The notes beneath the pieces are model-generated. The model was not told the origin of the DNA, did no database searches, and saw nothing but the letters and a program-made list of their open reading frames with translations. Below, in pieces: positions 22,330-33,892 of a stretch of DNA of 64,000 nucleotides. Numbering within the stretch: the first letter of the stretch is position 1; each line of letters begins with the position of its first letter. Source of the stretch: Massospora cicadina (taxonomy: Eukaryota; Entomophthoromycota; Entomophthoromycetes; Entomophthorales; Entomophthoraceae); contig JAKSZP010009290.1 in assembly GCA_022478985.1 (NCBI GenBank), positions 1-64,000 of the forward strand. Reading direction: 5' to 3'. A program made the translations under genes and the position numbers.

Positions 22330-24180
22330 GCCTAATTACCAGCGGGAGAAATGATTTCAGGAGATCTCCTCTATCTTAAAAATTTCATCCACCCTTCCAT
22401 TCATCACCTCCTACAGTTTGTCAGGTATCACCATCATGGAGTCTACCAACAACTGGGCTTACCTAAACTTTACACGCCTAGGTTTTCAACTTCTATAATG
22501 CAGCCTCCTCCTTTATCCATAAAAACTGAGAAGTCATTGTTAAATAACCAATAGTCAATCAACAAAGCTTGAAACAAGATCATATTGTTGAAATAACGGC
22601 ATTTCAGGCTACCTTAAAGACTAGCTTTAACAGATGTATAACTCCTTGAGGTTGTTTGAAACCAACGCTTCCACCAGCTCAAAGATCTGGTATGTACTCT
22701 CCAGCAACACTATCAAGAGCTGGCCTCTCGCAACCTCACCTACAGGAGTGAAGGACCTGAACGGACTAGGAGGCTGGAAGGTCCCAAATGACGTGATTGG
22801 CCTGAAGGGCCTGAAGGCCCCATTGGCCTTGAGGCCTTCTGGCCCCACATTGCCTACTACAGGCAAACCTGATGACCCTTGGAGAAAAGACGTCTTGGCA
22901 GCCCTAGCCGCCTTATGGGATCATATCCAAAACGTAGCAATAGAATATAAGCTCTGAGTAGATGGAGTCTCTCTTGACCTTAGGGTCTCAATTGAGGCAC
23001 TGTCAGATGAAATGGAAATCTTAGCGCCTTCACCAAGCTTATCAACAGTCACACTTCCAATCTCAAACAAACCTGTTGAGGGCTTGACACTTACTTAAAC
23101 AACTTAGAAAGTCATTTTCTTCAGCTCATTGTCATATAAGCAATAACAGAGCAGGTTGCTCACAAGGCCTCATTCTCATCACTCGCCTGAAACTGGGACA
23201 TTATCCAAGAAAACCTCGAGGGCCTTATGTGACGGTTGGATCTTCAGGTCCCCCACAACTATGCATAAACTGAGATTCATAAGCCTGCACCAATTTATGG
23301 TATTAATACCCTATCCACTCCTCTTGAAACCAAAAAAAGCCTAGCTTTAAGGAGAATTTCACCCCCAGCAAAGATAGTATTTCTTCTTTCTTGTAAGCAT
23401 ATGAGAGCTCCATGGAAGAGGCCACTGACCTGCAAAAAGTGAAGAATTTCCACTCCTGCCTTAACAGCACTTCTTAGGAGATTATGTCTGCAAAATTTAA
23501 AAGAATGCTACACCAGTGAGCAGGTTCCTTGCCTTAGCTCATAAATATGGCAGCAATCAAACCCTGGCAAATTAGAAACAAGCGTTCATGGGTATCCGCA
23601 TGAACAAAGGATATAGCTCAGTGGAGTTTTCCAGAAGTTTCTACGCCCAGGCGCAACCCTTACTGACCACAAATCATATTACCTTGGATGTCGCCATTAC
23701 TACTGTCATATCTGCATTAGGGTCTTAACCCATTGTTCTAATGCGTTGATTGGCCAAAAGAACAATTTTATGTGCATTTGAAATTAATGAAGTACTCAAT
23801 GAGATCCCTAAGACCCTACATTTTAAGTCTACTGCTTCTGCCCCCTCTAACCATACTTGGATCCATGTTGTCAAAACCAGAAGAATCCTCAACCTCAATG
23901 TATTTATTTCAATGGCTTCCAACACAGCACCAAGGCATTATGGAAACAACTTGCTGAGGAGGCGGGAAAAGGGCCGTCATAATGGAGGACGAGGCGCTTC
24001 ATGCTGTTATCCCTACCACGCCTTAAGAATCATCATTGACCAGAATGAACTTGGAGCTATTGCACCTGAATAAGAAGTTTTGGTGCCTGTTGATAATACA
24101 GAAATTAATGATGCTTACTATTCTTCCAATGAGTCTCCTATGTTTCTCACGCTACCTCCACTTTTTAAAGATCTGGTTAC
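22330..24180 (+). pseudogene. gag of element B, broken
   Basis: The piece 22634-22957 (107 codons) is Pro/Gly-rich and holds a short repeat (GLKGLKAPLALRPSGP), caused by repeated GGCCTGAAG-like bases at 22798-22850. It is followed by a helical-looking ALAALWDHIQNV and a SIEALSDEMEIL stretch. Farther on, 23560-23660 and the overlapping frames 23750-24073 would be capsid and C-terminal parts. No zinc knuckle was recognised. Assignment is by position and by similarity to the linker-rich gags around it. Confidence 0.5.
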
Positions 24181-24558
24181 CCATGCCACTGTTTGAGTTC
24201 ATTAAATTCCAGATCTCTCCATAGTTGACAATGGTTCAAATTGTGAATATTATCTTGTCCATGTTTAAAAATATCAAGTTTTCCCCATACTTGCCACAAT
24301 ATACAGAGTACGGCATGGCTGGACCACAGTGTACATGATCCATAGAGGTATATTATTCCCTACATATCTGTTTTGAAAGGTTTTCTGTAGATACCCCCGC
24401 ATTTGTGCTGGACAATTTAAGTTATGATTTACTTCTCTTAACTCATTTTTCTAAGACTACTCCATGGTGGTACAATATGATGAAGGATTTTTAAACCTAC
24501 TGGGACATCCGGTTTCCTAATCTTTGAAACTTCAAGTTACTCCAAAGCGGAGGTTAAG
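24180..24558 (+). pseudogene. aspartic protease of element B
   Basis: SIVDNGSNCEYYLVHV places an Asp-Asn-Gly-Ser active site at 24227-24238, one residue from D-S/T-G. KYQVFPILATIYRVRHGW follows, and an LLGHPVS-type C-terminal block lies near 24490-24530. The protease would have processed the polyprotein. Element C interrupts the gene right after the domain at 24558. Confidence 0.72.
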
Positions 24559-25710
24559 TGGCATGATAATGATAGATAAAGTTTAGACCAGCCTGCCAGT
24601 CTGTAGGCCCAAACACCCAGATGACAAGCCCAAATACCAGAGGCGCTGCTACCTGAACAACGTTGAATTGTGTAGTGAGACAATTCACCACCAAACGCTA
24701 AAAGTCCGTAATTGTGAAAAACAACCCTGCAATGAACCAGGATTTCACAGTCACAGGGCCTATGAGTTTAGGTACTGAGAAGAGTAAGATTGAAATAAGA
24801 TGTTTTATTTTGTCATAGGGAAAGCATCGAATTTTGGGTACAGGTTTTTATTAAATTTTAAAAAAGGAAAATCACCTGTATATTTACCAGGGTGTTATGA
24901 CTGCTTAATAGACAATTGATTTAAGGGAATAGCTTAGACAAGATTGGTATTAGGGCCCTCAAGGTTCTCCTAACCTGAAGAACTTCAAGCAAGGGTGAAA
25001 ATAAATGAATTAGAACCAACGTTGAAATTTTTGGTGGCGGGCTATCACTGTAGGTTCATCCAAGGACGCCCAAATTGCTAATTTTCTTCAGTTCTAATGA
25101 ATAGAGTGATGGCATCTCACCTGATGGGCAGCGAGAAACTCCCAAGGCCACCCCACATAGGTGTGGTCCCATGGGTCGGAAACAGGTTTGGGACACCCAA
25201 CCCGTCCATACCTGGTTGCTCCAGGGTCCGTTGGTCCATAATAGATCTATTAAGAGGGGGTTTCAATACTGCTGTGAAAGGTTACAAACTTGTGTCAGCA
25301 TTTCCCAATGGCCTGATGCCATTGGCAAGGTTTGCTGAAAATTTTACATTAGATGCTTTATTAATCAAAGGTACACGCCCATTGAGCCTTATTTCCAATG
25401 ATTTAGGGCTCTCAGATATTGATGATGAAGGCTCAATGCCCTCAAATTTATTTTATCTTTTGTTCCATGAGAATGCTAACTACCCAAAAGCTCAGCACAA
25501 ATCCCCTTATTGTTGAATTAATTCGTCTGAAGTTAATAATAGAACAAGTGGCGGAATCCTCAAATGGAGAGCTTTTACCCAATGCTCATCCACCAAATGG
25601 GCGAGGTCGCCCTATGAGATGAGAGGGATAGCTGCCCTTCTCTGAACCTTTTTTGATGGTAAAGGGAACACCTCTGATCCAAACAGAGGGTGTTCTCCCC
25701 AAGACTTACA
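24559..25710 (-). repeat. 3' LTR of chromovirus C
   Basis: It aligns throughout with 29658-30798: GCCTGCCAGTCTG, ACGTTGAATTGTGTAGTGAGA, GTTTTATTTTGTCATAG, CATTTCCCAATGGCC and GGGCTCTCAGATA are shared. On the minus strand the LTR starts TGTAAG and ends near ATCATGCCA (ATCATGACA in the other copy). On the minus strand a purine-rich GGAAAAAGAGATT lies just before the start. The plus-strand frames 25097-25622 lie inside it and are shadows. Confidence 0.9.
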
Positions 25711-25759
25711 TTACAAATCTCTTTTTCCAAAGGGGGCACCACCACTGGGGATTTTAGCG

Positions 25760-26302
25760 AGGGCCACATTTCTATGGGCCTTGGGCAACAAAATCGCCAT
25801 TAGCATAGTAATCTTGGGGGGGCGGGAAACATCTGGGTGGGAGGCATGGAAAGCCTCAATGAGGACTGAGCAGTTAGCACAGACCTGAGCGCCAACCCAG
25901 CTATTCTTGTTAGCCAGAAATCCTTTTCCACGTGAATAAATACTATATTGCCCTGCGGGATTGTTGGGAGGCCAGGATATCCTCAACCTCATCTTCCTTC
26001 GTGCACTCAATTACAATGGGCTCAGAGTCTTCTGGAATTGTACCCTTAGATAAAGACAACTGAGAGACATGGAACACCGGATGTTGCTTCCAGTGGGGAG
26101 GCAACTTATATGGAAGGCGTTTATTAACTAAGTATTCTTCCACCAAATGAGGACTCAAGTGTTTTCTTGTAAACTTCTGTGTGGGCACCTGCATCCGCAA
26201 GTGGCACATGTCAAGCATGACATATGACCCCAAATTTATCTTATGAGCTGGGAGCCTTTTCCAATCTGCAAATTGTTTAATTTTGCTTATGTTCTTAAAC
26301 AA
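25760..26302 (-). pseudogene. integrase C-terminus and chromodomain of C
   Basis: The minus-strand piece 25943-26302 gives the integrase C-terminal part (RLPAHKINLGSYVMLDM, then PHWKQHPVFHVSQLSL) and the start of the chromodomain (EDEVEDILASQQSRR). A frameshift near 25960 moves the chromodomain into the frame 25711-26010: QYSIYSRGKGF, NSWVGAQVCANCSVL and IEAFHASHPDV. Chromodomains bind methylated histone tails and steer integration. One cage aromatic seems replaced (R where VKWKG has W). Confidence 0.82.
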
Positions 26303-26545
26303 ATGCTCCCAAACCAGGGACTAGGTATTCTAAATATGATGGGCATGGTCAGCAGCTTCCAGTACTTCAGGACGTAGGCACAGACCAACCAAAAAAGAAT
26401 GATTATAATCCAATGTTTCTTCACATGGGGAGAAGCCTGTGGACGCATGTGTTCCATTATTGTACGCAAACTGGGTGAGGGGAAAGTTGTCCGCCCAGAT
26501 ATCCTGAGCGGCTGAAGCTTAGCACCGCAGGTACTGCTTTAGAAT

Positions 26546-27260
26546 CTAGTTGACTTGTTCAGTTTGACCATCCAACTGTGGATGGTACACGGTGAAGAAG
26601 AAGGGCATAATATTCAAAATTGCCAAGAGCTTGTTCCAAAACCGCGCTGTAGATTGGGGCCTGAAGTCACTGAAAATTTTCTGCGGGAGGCCAAACATTG
26701 AGAACACATGATACACGAATATGTGGGCAGTCACTTTGAAAACAATGGAGGAGGAGCAAGGGATAAACAGGGAGGATTTTGTAAAGAGATCTACAACCAA
26801 CATAATTTGTATGAACCTCTTGGAGCTGGGTAGCTCAACAATAAAGTCTACGTACACTGACGTCCATGGAACCTCTGCCTTCTGCAAGGGGTTCAAAAGT
26901 CCATTCTTACCCAACTGGTCTGATTTAGCCCATGCGCAAGTCATGCAATTCATGATCCTGGCTGGAATATCTTTTGACAAGCCCTGCCAAATATAAGTAT
27001 GCTTAACCAAATCAATGCACTTCTTATAACATGGGTGACCGACTGCTGGTGGATCATGATGTGTTTGAATGACTTCAGCTCGGAGGAGAGGAGTGACCCA
27101 CACCTGTGGCCTAAACTGGACGATAACCTCGGCTAAAGAATATGAATATTGTTTGAAAGCAGGAGAGACAACCGCTCCATAAGGTCACCCATTCTGCACA
27201 TGCAACTGCGCAGCTAAGACCTATCACACCAAAGGTGCATCCAGAGCTAAGTCAGCAGCT
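26546..27260 (-). pseudogene. integrase core of chromovirus C
   Basis: An open stretch of 185 codons (26546-27103, minus) contains the zinc segment (THHDPPAVGHPCYKKCIDLV, then CMTCAWAK) and the catalytic core. The first Asp is in YVDFIVELPSS, the second in FSDFRPQSTARFWN, and the Glu in DGQTEQVN. Integrase inserts the element DNA copy into the genome. This is one of the two longest intact frames in the window. It ends at a stop where the last part of the core would continue toward 26300. Confidence 0.92.
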
Positions 27261-27479
27261 GAAACTATGGGAGGTATAATGGAAAAGATTTGAGTGGGGG
27301 GAACAACCGTGATGAGATCCTCTTCATATGAATCTGAGGAGTAAAGTGCAGGATTGCGACTGATAAAATTGGGAAGGACATTCAGGGCTCCCTTTGCAAC
27401 GCATATTTAAAGTTATAGCTGCACAGGTCCTGGTAGTTTCAGACCTGATGGTGCGCCAACTTCTGTGGCTTGCAGAAAT

Positions 27480-28660
27480 ATAGCAGCACTTGGTGGTCAG
27501 TTTGCACAGTCAACTCGGGCTGAGCACCCTTAAAGAAATATTACCAGTGGGTCAAAGCCCACTCCACAGTTATCAAGATCCTTCTCATAGATGGCCCAGA
27601 ACTGCTCAGTTGAAGAAAACTTGTGGGAATAGTAAGCAACTGGGTGTTCCAATCCATCATGCTCCTGGAGCAAGATAGCCCCTACTGCAGTGAAAGAAGC
27701 ATCACATGCTACAATATAGGGTTTGGAAGGATTCGTGTGCTTGAGGATTGGTGGGCAAGGAGCACCTCTTTTTAAGAATTGAATGCCTGCTGGCACTCGG
27801 GTGTTCAGCTGAGAGGTACGTTTTTTGTCAGTAAGCTGATGCAGTGATGCGGCCAACTGTGAGAGTGAAGGGGAGAATTTCTTCAAGAAGATAATGGCGC
27901 CCAAAAAGCTTCTTTATTTGCTTCTGGGTTATTGGAGTTGGCCACTCGTGGATGGCATCCAATTTGCTGGGTGGGATGGCATAACCTCCTTTCAAGACAA
28001 GATTACCCAAGAAGGTGACTTCATCCCAATAGAATTCACATTTTGACGGCATGACAAACAAGCCAGAGTTTACGCAGGACCGCCATTACCGCCTCCAGAT
28101 CCTGTTTGAGGAAGGTGGAATGCACCAGGACATCATCAGTATGAGTGACTGCGCAGAAGAATTTGAGATCCCCTAGAATGCTAGCAATCATTTTATGGAA
28201 TGTTGTGGGTGCATTCTTTAGCCCAAAAGCATTACCCAAAATTTGAAATATGCCTCGTTTTGTCCAAATAGTGGTAAGCCATTCCTGAACTTCCGTCACC
28301 CAATAAGATTTAAGGTAGTTTTATAAAATCAAATTTTGAGAACACCTGCGACTTGGCAATCGCCTGGACTATGGTCTGCATCAAGGGAGTGTTGGAGTCG
28401 TGGAACATAATCTTATTGAGGTGCCCATAATTCATTCAGTGATGAAGTGACCCATTTACTTTTTGGCAAAGGCAATGGGGGAGGTAACTGGAGATGCCTC
28501 CTGGAAGAACCAACCCTTCTTGAGCATGTCGTCCAACCATGTATTGAGGGCCACATCCTCCACCGCCATATGTGGGTACAGTGGACATTTTAAATTAACC
28601 ACTTTCACCGTTGTCCAAAAATTCAAATCAAATTACATATGATGTGGAAGGCTGTTAACT
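27480..28660 (-). pseudogene. reverse transcriptase and RNase H of chromovirus C
   Basis: Minus-strand pieces 28036-28299, 27828-28061 and 27530-27904 together cover RT and RNase H. RT blocks are FGLKNAPTTFHKMI, the catalytic loop H-T-D-D at 28132-28143 (Tyr to His, both aspartates kept), KCEFYWDEVTFLGNLV and WPTPITQKQIKKLFG. RNase H has YIVACDASFTAVGAIL, HPVAYYSHKFSSTEQFWAI and YEKDLDN. Frameshifts separate the pieces. The RT N-terminus extends to about 28660 with more damage. Confidence 0.9.
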
Positions 28661-28880
28661 TTTCAGAGTCAAAGATGCTCTGATAGCCCATCAACTCAGT
28701 GGGAAAATCCTGTGGAAGACCAACAGGGAAAACAAGGGTTGTAATAGAACCACGTCCACAAGCTTTAGTGAGGGTGCCTAATAATGTAAACTCGCCCTCA
28801 ACCTGATTATTGGAGAAGAACAACATGTTTGTCTAAGTGGATTCTACCATGCTGCTGATGCCACCAACCCACACCCAAAA

Positions 28881-29330
28881 TCATTGGGAACACAAGGTTG
28901 GGCATCGCAGAGAAGCAATCACAAAAACTAAACGGGTGAAAATGAGAAGGGCACAGGGCGCCTTACTCTGAAGGAGGGTTGAGCATCCAATGATACAACC
29001 AACACCAATGACCCACGTCCAAGTCCAGATCGAGATTCTGGGCCAATTTATACTCATGAAGTTACCCGCTGCTCCCGTGTCAACCAAGGCCTCAAAAGAC
29101 ACCTGATGTTCCCCAATACTAATTTTCATTGGTATAAAGAAGTAGAAGAAAATGTATTTATTGGTATTTGTGGTCATGTCAGTTGATAAGGAAGAGATTG
29201 CAACAACATCAGGGGAAATAACACGGTTTGCAATAGAAGCAGAACTGGCGTGATAAAGGGGTTGAATAATGTTTACTCCAGGATAAAACACCAACGATTT
29301 ATAAGCTGGTATACTAGAACAAACTAACAT
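28881..29330 (-). pseudogene. protease of chromovirus C, catalytic triad intact
   Basis: In this 149-codon frame VSFEALVDTGAAGNFMS carries an intact Asp-Thr-Gly at 29073-29081. The leading part (VISPDVVAISS and FFIPMKISIG) fits the strands before the active site. The C-terminal part is shifted. It lies only about 330 bp from the 5' LTR, so it would be close to the start of the translated region in this deleted copy. Confidence 0.85.
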
Positions 29331-29339
29331 TGGAGTGAG

Positions 29340-29657
29340 AGCAGCGTCAGTTTATAGAGTTCATATGGATACTAATGTGGAGCTGGAATCAGAAACTGAG
29401 GCCATCTCAGCAGCTTCAAGCATGAAAATTTCTTTTTGAGGGAGGACTGAGAAAAACGTTAAAGGCACTAGGGCAATGCAATCATAGCAAAACTACTTCA
29501 CAAACCTCTGGGAGAAGCATAAGAAATTGGTGTTTATCAAGACAAATAACAGAAAGAGGGATACCAACAGTACATTGATCTAGTAAAAGATGACCACTGC
29601 TGCACCCATCTCGATGAGAAGGGCAAAAAATGGCGGAAAATACTGGACGGTTGATTA
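29340..29657 (-). other. short leader of chromovirus C lacking gag
   Basis: Only about 320 bp separate the protease frame from the 5' LTR. No capsid motif or zinc knuckle is visible in any minus frame. The open frame 29482-29799 overlaps the LTR border and is not a recognised protein. A gag deletion is the simplest reading. Confidence 0.55.
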
Positions 29658-30798
29658 TGTCATGATGGCAGCATATAAAGTTTATACCGCCTGCCAGTCT
29701 GGATGCCCAAACACCCAGATGAAAAGACCAAAAGCCAGAAGTGCTGCTACATGAACGACGTTGAATTGTGTAGTGAGAAAATTCACCAGCAAAAGACAAA
29801 ATATCATACTTTTGAAAAACAACCCTGAAACAAACCAGGTTGTCATGGCCCAGGACCCATGAGATTTGGAGCTGGGAAAAGTAAGATTAAAATAAGAGGT
29901 TTTATTTTGTCATAGAGAAAGCATTGAATTTTGGGTACAGATTTTTATTGAATTTTAAAAAAGGAAATAACTGTCAATTTTTAGGGTGTTATGATTGCTT
30001 AAATACAATTGATTTGGGGAATAGCTTAGACAAGCTCAGGATTGGGAATTCAAGACTCTCTAACCCAACAAACTTCAAGTGAGGGAGAAAACTAATTACT
30101 AAAACTGACTTCGAAATTGTTGGTGGCAGGTTGAGTTGATGTCAGTTCATCCAGGATGCTCAAATTGCCAATTTTCTTTGGTTTTGATGACTACAGTGAC
30201 GGCGTCTCACCTGACAGGCAGCGGGAACCTCCCAAGGCCACCCAACATAGGGGCAATCCCATGAGGTCGTAAACAAGCTCAGGACGCTCAAATTCACCTG
30301 TAACCAGTTTCTCCAGGGTCCTTTGGTCCAAACTAATTCTATTGGGATGGGGTTGCAATACTACCAGGGAAGTTTTGAACTTAAGTCAGCATTTCCCAAT
30401 GGCCCAATGCCATTGGCAAGTTATGCTGTAAATCCAACATTAGATGCTTTATTCATCAAAGGTACACGCCCATCAGGCCTTGTTTCCAATAATTTAGGGC
30501 TCTCAGATAGTGATGAAGCATTATTGCACTAATCTTTATTAGGACCTTTTGTCCTATGAGAATGCTGACTCTCCAAAGGCTTGGCAAAAATCACCTTAAT
30601 TCGTTGTATTAATTCATATAAAGTTAATACTGAAACTGGTGGTAGAATTCTCAAAGGGAGATCTGTTACCCAACGCTCATCCACCAGATGGTGAGGTCGC
30701 CTCTGAAATGAGAGGGATACATGCCCTTCTTAGTCCTTTTTTGATGGGAAAGGTAACAACCTCGATCCAAATGGAGGGGGCGCTCCCCAAGGCTTACA
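29658..30798 (-). repeat. 5' LTR of chromovirus C
   Basis: Partner of 24559-25710. On the minus strand it starts TGTAAGCC at 30798 and ends ATCATGACA at 29658. The plus-strand frames 30323-30532 and 30639-30821 lie within it and are shadows. Confidence 0.9.
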
Positions 30799-30803
30799 TT
30801 AAA

Positions 30804-31160
30804 GGGCTGGCCTGCCTATAAGAGAGTGAGAGCTGAATTGATCAACTTGATTATTACGTAAGGTGCTCTCAGGTCTGGTTGCCCCGCATTCCATTGATGA
30901 TAATGAAGGCATGATGATCTATTTACCTAGGACAACTACTATACCTATAAAGTCCATGTTATTCTCAATACCTGGGTCCATGTTACCATCCCCTCTGAAT
31001 ACCTTCTGGAGATTCGAGGTCTAAATAACCTGTCCTCTAAAGAAAGTTCTAACCTGTACAAGTATTATACATCCACCCTATTCTGGATATACATTAGTGC
31101 TGTGGGCTAACCTTACCAAAAAGCCTAAAATAGTAGACCCAATAGTCCTGTCATGTAGGT
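30804..31160 (+). pseudogene. dUTPase-like domain of element B
   Basis: After C the pol of B resumes with dUTPase-like blocks spread over frames. DNEGMMIYLP fits motif 1 (D-A-G-Y-D-L type). VTIPSEYLLEIRGLNNLSSK (30982-31041) fits the TGV-x-VTIPxGxxG strand and the degraded motif 2. SGYTLVLWANLTKKP (31082-31126) fits motif 3 and the following strand. dUTPases remove dUTP and yield dUMP. The domain lies between the protease (24180-24558) and the RT (from 31400), as in A and H. Confidence 0.72.
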
Positions 31161-31399
31161 CCACCTTATATTTTTAGAGGCTGTCAATGATGTCCTCAGT
31201 TTGGAAACCTGAGAGATTTTGGTTTGGAGATGCCCCATCAGTGGCACTAATTGACATCCATATTGAAAAGGAGCTCACTGAGGAACAAAACACCAGATTT
31301 AAAAACCATTAGAGAAGTATTCGTACTCTTTTTTTGGCCTTGACCTACAATTTTGGAAAGATGAGTGAGATTCTACATCATGTGGAAACTGGATATGCT

Positions 31400-32645
31400 C
31401 CCCCTTTTCAGTACTGATTATACCAAAAGAATAAGGTTGAAGAAGCCCAAGTGGTGGTAGAACTCAAACAACTACTAAAGGCTGGATTATTGTTGCCTTT
31501 TGCGCAGCCCCTCAGCTTCACTTTTCCTATTGGTTTGAAATAAGAATGGCAGTCATTTGGTGGTAATGGACTATTGATGGCTCAACTCTATTACCAAGAA
31601 AGATAGTTATCCTCTGCCCAAATTGACGACTCTCTTCACCTGCTTGCTGGGTTGCGATACTTTTCTGCATTGGACCTTACCAGTGGATATTGGCAAGTGG
31701 AGCTTGACCTTAAAGACCAAAACAACTATGCACCCATAGCCAATGAAGGACCATTTGAGCCTGTAGGGGTTCCCCAGGGCCTTTTTGAGGCGCCGCTGCT
31801 TACAACGCGCCATAAATGAGATCCTCAGAGACTTGAAGTTATCATGTGTCCTCATATACCTTTACAACATCACTGCCTCTTTGTGAACTTTCAATGGTCA
31901 TGTGGAGCACCTCTGGGAAGTCTACAATTGTCCTTGTAAGGCTTCGATAAAATTTAAACCTTAAAAGTGCTCTTTTTCAATCTGAAATGGAGTTCCTTGG
32001 ACATAAGGTGTCAAAAGATGGCATCTAGCCTATACCAGACAAAGTCAACGCCATTAACAAGATGTCGCACCCCCAAAGCCTGAGACATTCAGGTATTCCT
32101 TAGCATGGTGGTCTTTATTATCAGTTTATCCCTCAGTTTGTCAACCTGGCCAAGCCCCTATTTTACTTTCAGGCAGAAGAACGTGACATTTGAATGGCAA
32201 CCAGAGCAGGAACAAGCTATTAATGCATTGAGGACCGCTCTTTGCACTAAACCTACATTAATCCATCTTCTGGTTGATCAACCCTTATTGTTAACCATGA
32301 GCATGAGTGATGTCACCGTTGGGGCCATCCTAGCAAAGCTTGATGAAAATCAGGTCAATCACTCCATATCTTATTTCAGTAAGAACTTAAGCAAGGTTAA
32401 ACGTAACTATAGTGTTATCAAACGAGAATGCCTGACTGTCTTTTAAGTAATCAAGCATTTTATCCCTATCTCTTTGGCAACCATTCTACCATCATCACTG
32501 ATCATCCATTTCTCCAAAGGCTACAGCAAATAAAGGATCAAGATGCCCATGTAGCCTAATGTGCCATAATACTGCAGAGCTTCAATTTTAATATTGTCAA
32601 TCATGCGGGCGCAATTCACCAGAATGCTGATGGTATCTCTAGAAT
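31400..32645 (+). pseudogene. reverse transcriptase and RNase H of element B
   Basis: RT blocks are EEAQVVVELKQLLKAGLLLP (31441-31500), AGLRYFSALDLTSGYWQV (31647-31700, first catalytic Asp kept) and PVGVPQGLFEAP. The loop reads Y-L-Y-N at 31857-31868, with both aspartates lost. QSEMEFLGHKVSKDGI follows. The frame 32105-32446 is RNase H: FEWQPEQEQAINALR, SDVTVGAILAKLDENQ and NYSVIKRECLTVF. The end, VNHAGAIHQNADGISR-like, is near 32600-32640. There are several stops but long readable stretches. Confidence 0.9.
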
Positions 32646-32799
32646 GCTGGTACTGGCTGCCCTAACCCTCAGGAAGACAGACTGTACAACATAATTGGCT
32701 GTACAGAATGCTATGAGTTGTTGACTCCTGAGATCCAGGCTGAGCTCCAGAAAATGACCTGAGACACTTATATCAAGAAAAGGATGCTATACAAAAGGA

Positions 32800-33860
32800 T
32801 AATAAAAAATGGCTAACCTACTTCTGCCCTTTTTCTCAAACTGACATTATTTTAGAAGATCATGTGGATGTGGGACATGGGGAAGTAAAGAAGACTCATG
32901 AGTGGCTAAAGACATGATACTACTGGGAATAATGGTAGAAACCATCTAAGAGGTTCTGGAAGCTAGCATGACTTTTCAATCCCAAGATCAGGCCAGTTCA
33001 TGATATAAGCACGCAGCAATTGTTCCAACAGGCTTCTTCAATATCATTAGCATTGTGTTAGTCCCTCTTCTCATTGGGCTTCACGGCCATAAATATATCC
33101 TCTTAGCCGTGTACCATTTGACAAAATGGGTCAAAGCGATTTCAGTCCCCGCTGCCACTGTGAAAGCCACGTCTCTCTTTATTATAAAATCTTTTTCACT
33201 CAGCATGGATGCCACAAACTTTACTTTTGGACAATGGGGTAAATTTCACCTCACAGATGGTCCATGAACTTACTTTACTTTTTGGTACTAGCAAAAGTTT
33301 CACCGCCCCTTACAACCCATCAACCAATGGGGTGGCGGAACGTGCTAACAGATTATTGTCTCTATTTTCATAAGATGGCTGCCTCGGATCCACTCACTTG
33401 AAGCATTATCTACCCAGCCCCTTGCTTGCTTACCATGTAAGCTACCATCAAGTCATCAAGATGTCCCCCTTTGAAGCTCTATATGGGCGTGCTCCCATTT
33501 CCACGTAGTATTCAACCATTGCTAAAGACCTCTGCACCTGAAAACTCTAATTTAACTATGAGGGACTTAGCCAATGAAAATTGTCTTGCTTCAAGCCCTA
33601 GCCACGCATGGCATTGTCACCACCACAGAAAGGGAGACATACCAATTTATTAATGACTGACCCTCCTAACCAATCTTTCAATTAGATGACCTCATTCACT
33701 TTTATCACAATCAACCCAAAGGTCAACAGAATAAGCACGAAGTTTTTTTTGGTCCAGACCTTATAAGGTCTTTAATAAGATGAACTCAGACTACTCTATT
33801 GCAGATGTCAACCCAGGGGACAGTGGTAAATTGAGTACATGTCCAATTCCTTTACCATAT
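32800..33860 (+). pseudogene. integrase of element B, broken
   Basis: The zinc segment GHGEVKKTHEWLKT lies near 32875-32917. The core shows YHLTKWVKAISVPAAT (33112-33160), LLLDNGVNFTSQMVHELTLL (second Asp, about 33220-33280) and APYNPSTNGVAERANRLL (Glu, about 33307-33360). SPFEALYGRAPIST follows near 33465-33505. No chromodomain is seen before the polypurine tract. Scattered stops and one-base shifts prevent any product. Confidence 0.88.
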
Positions 33861-33872
33861 AGCCCCCTCTGA

Positions 33873-33892
33873 CAGGATCTCGAAGAAGGCGT
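33873..33892 (+). promoter_or_regulatory. polypurine tract of element B
   Basis: AGGATCTCGAAGAAGGCGT sits right before the TGTCAGGG start of the 3' LTR and parallels the tract of element A. Confidence 0.65.

Larger units (their letters stand above)
24559..30798 (-). mobile_element. chromovirus C, inserted in element B
   Basis: Long LTRs (24559-25710 and 29658-30798) surround protease, RT, RNase H, integrase and chromodomain on the minus strand. The flanks TTAAG (24554-24558) and TTAAA (30799-30803) are a plausible target duplication with one change. The interior is only about 3.9 kb, because the stretch between 5' LTR and protease is too short for gag. It interrupts element B between protease and dUTPase, so it is younger than B. 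Confidence 0.88.

Noticed and set aside
22634..22957. possible host gene with Gly/Pro-rich protein
   Set aside because: It lies between primer site and protease of element B, and both flanks read as retroelement, so it is best taken as gag.
25097..25516. 139-codon plus-strand frame
   Set aside because: It is inside the LTR of chromovirus C, antisense to the element; the other LTR copy does not keep the frame intact.
30810..30840. CCTATAAGAGAG as promoter of a plus-strand LTR
   Set aside because: It lies in the pol of element B just beyond the C border; no LTR copy matches it.
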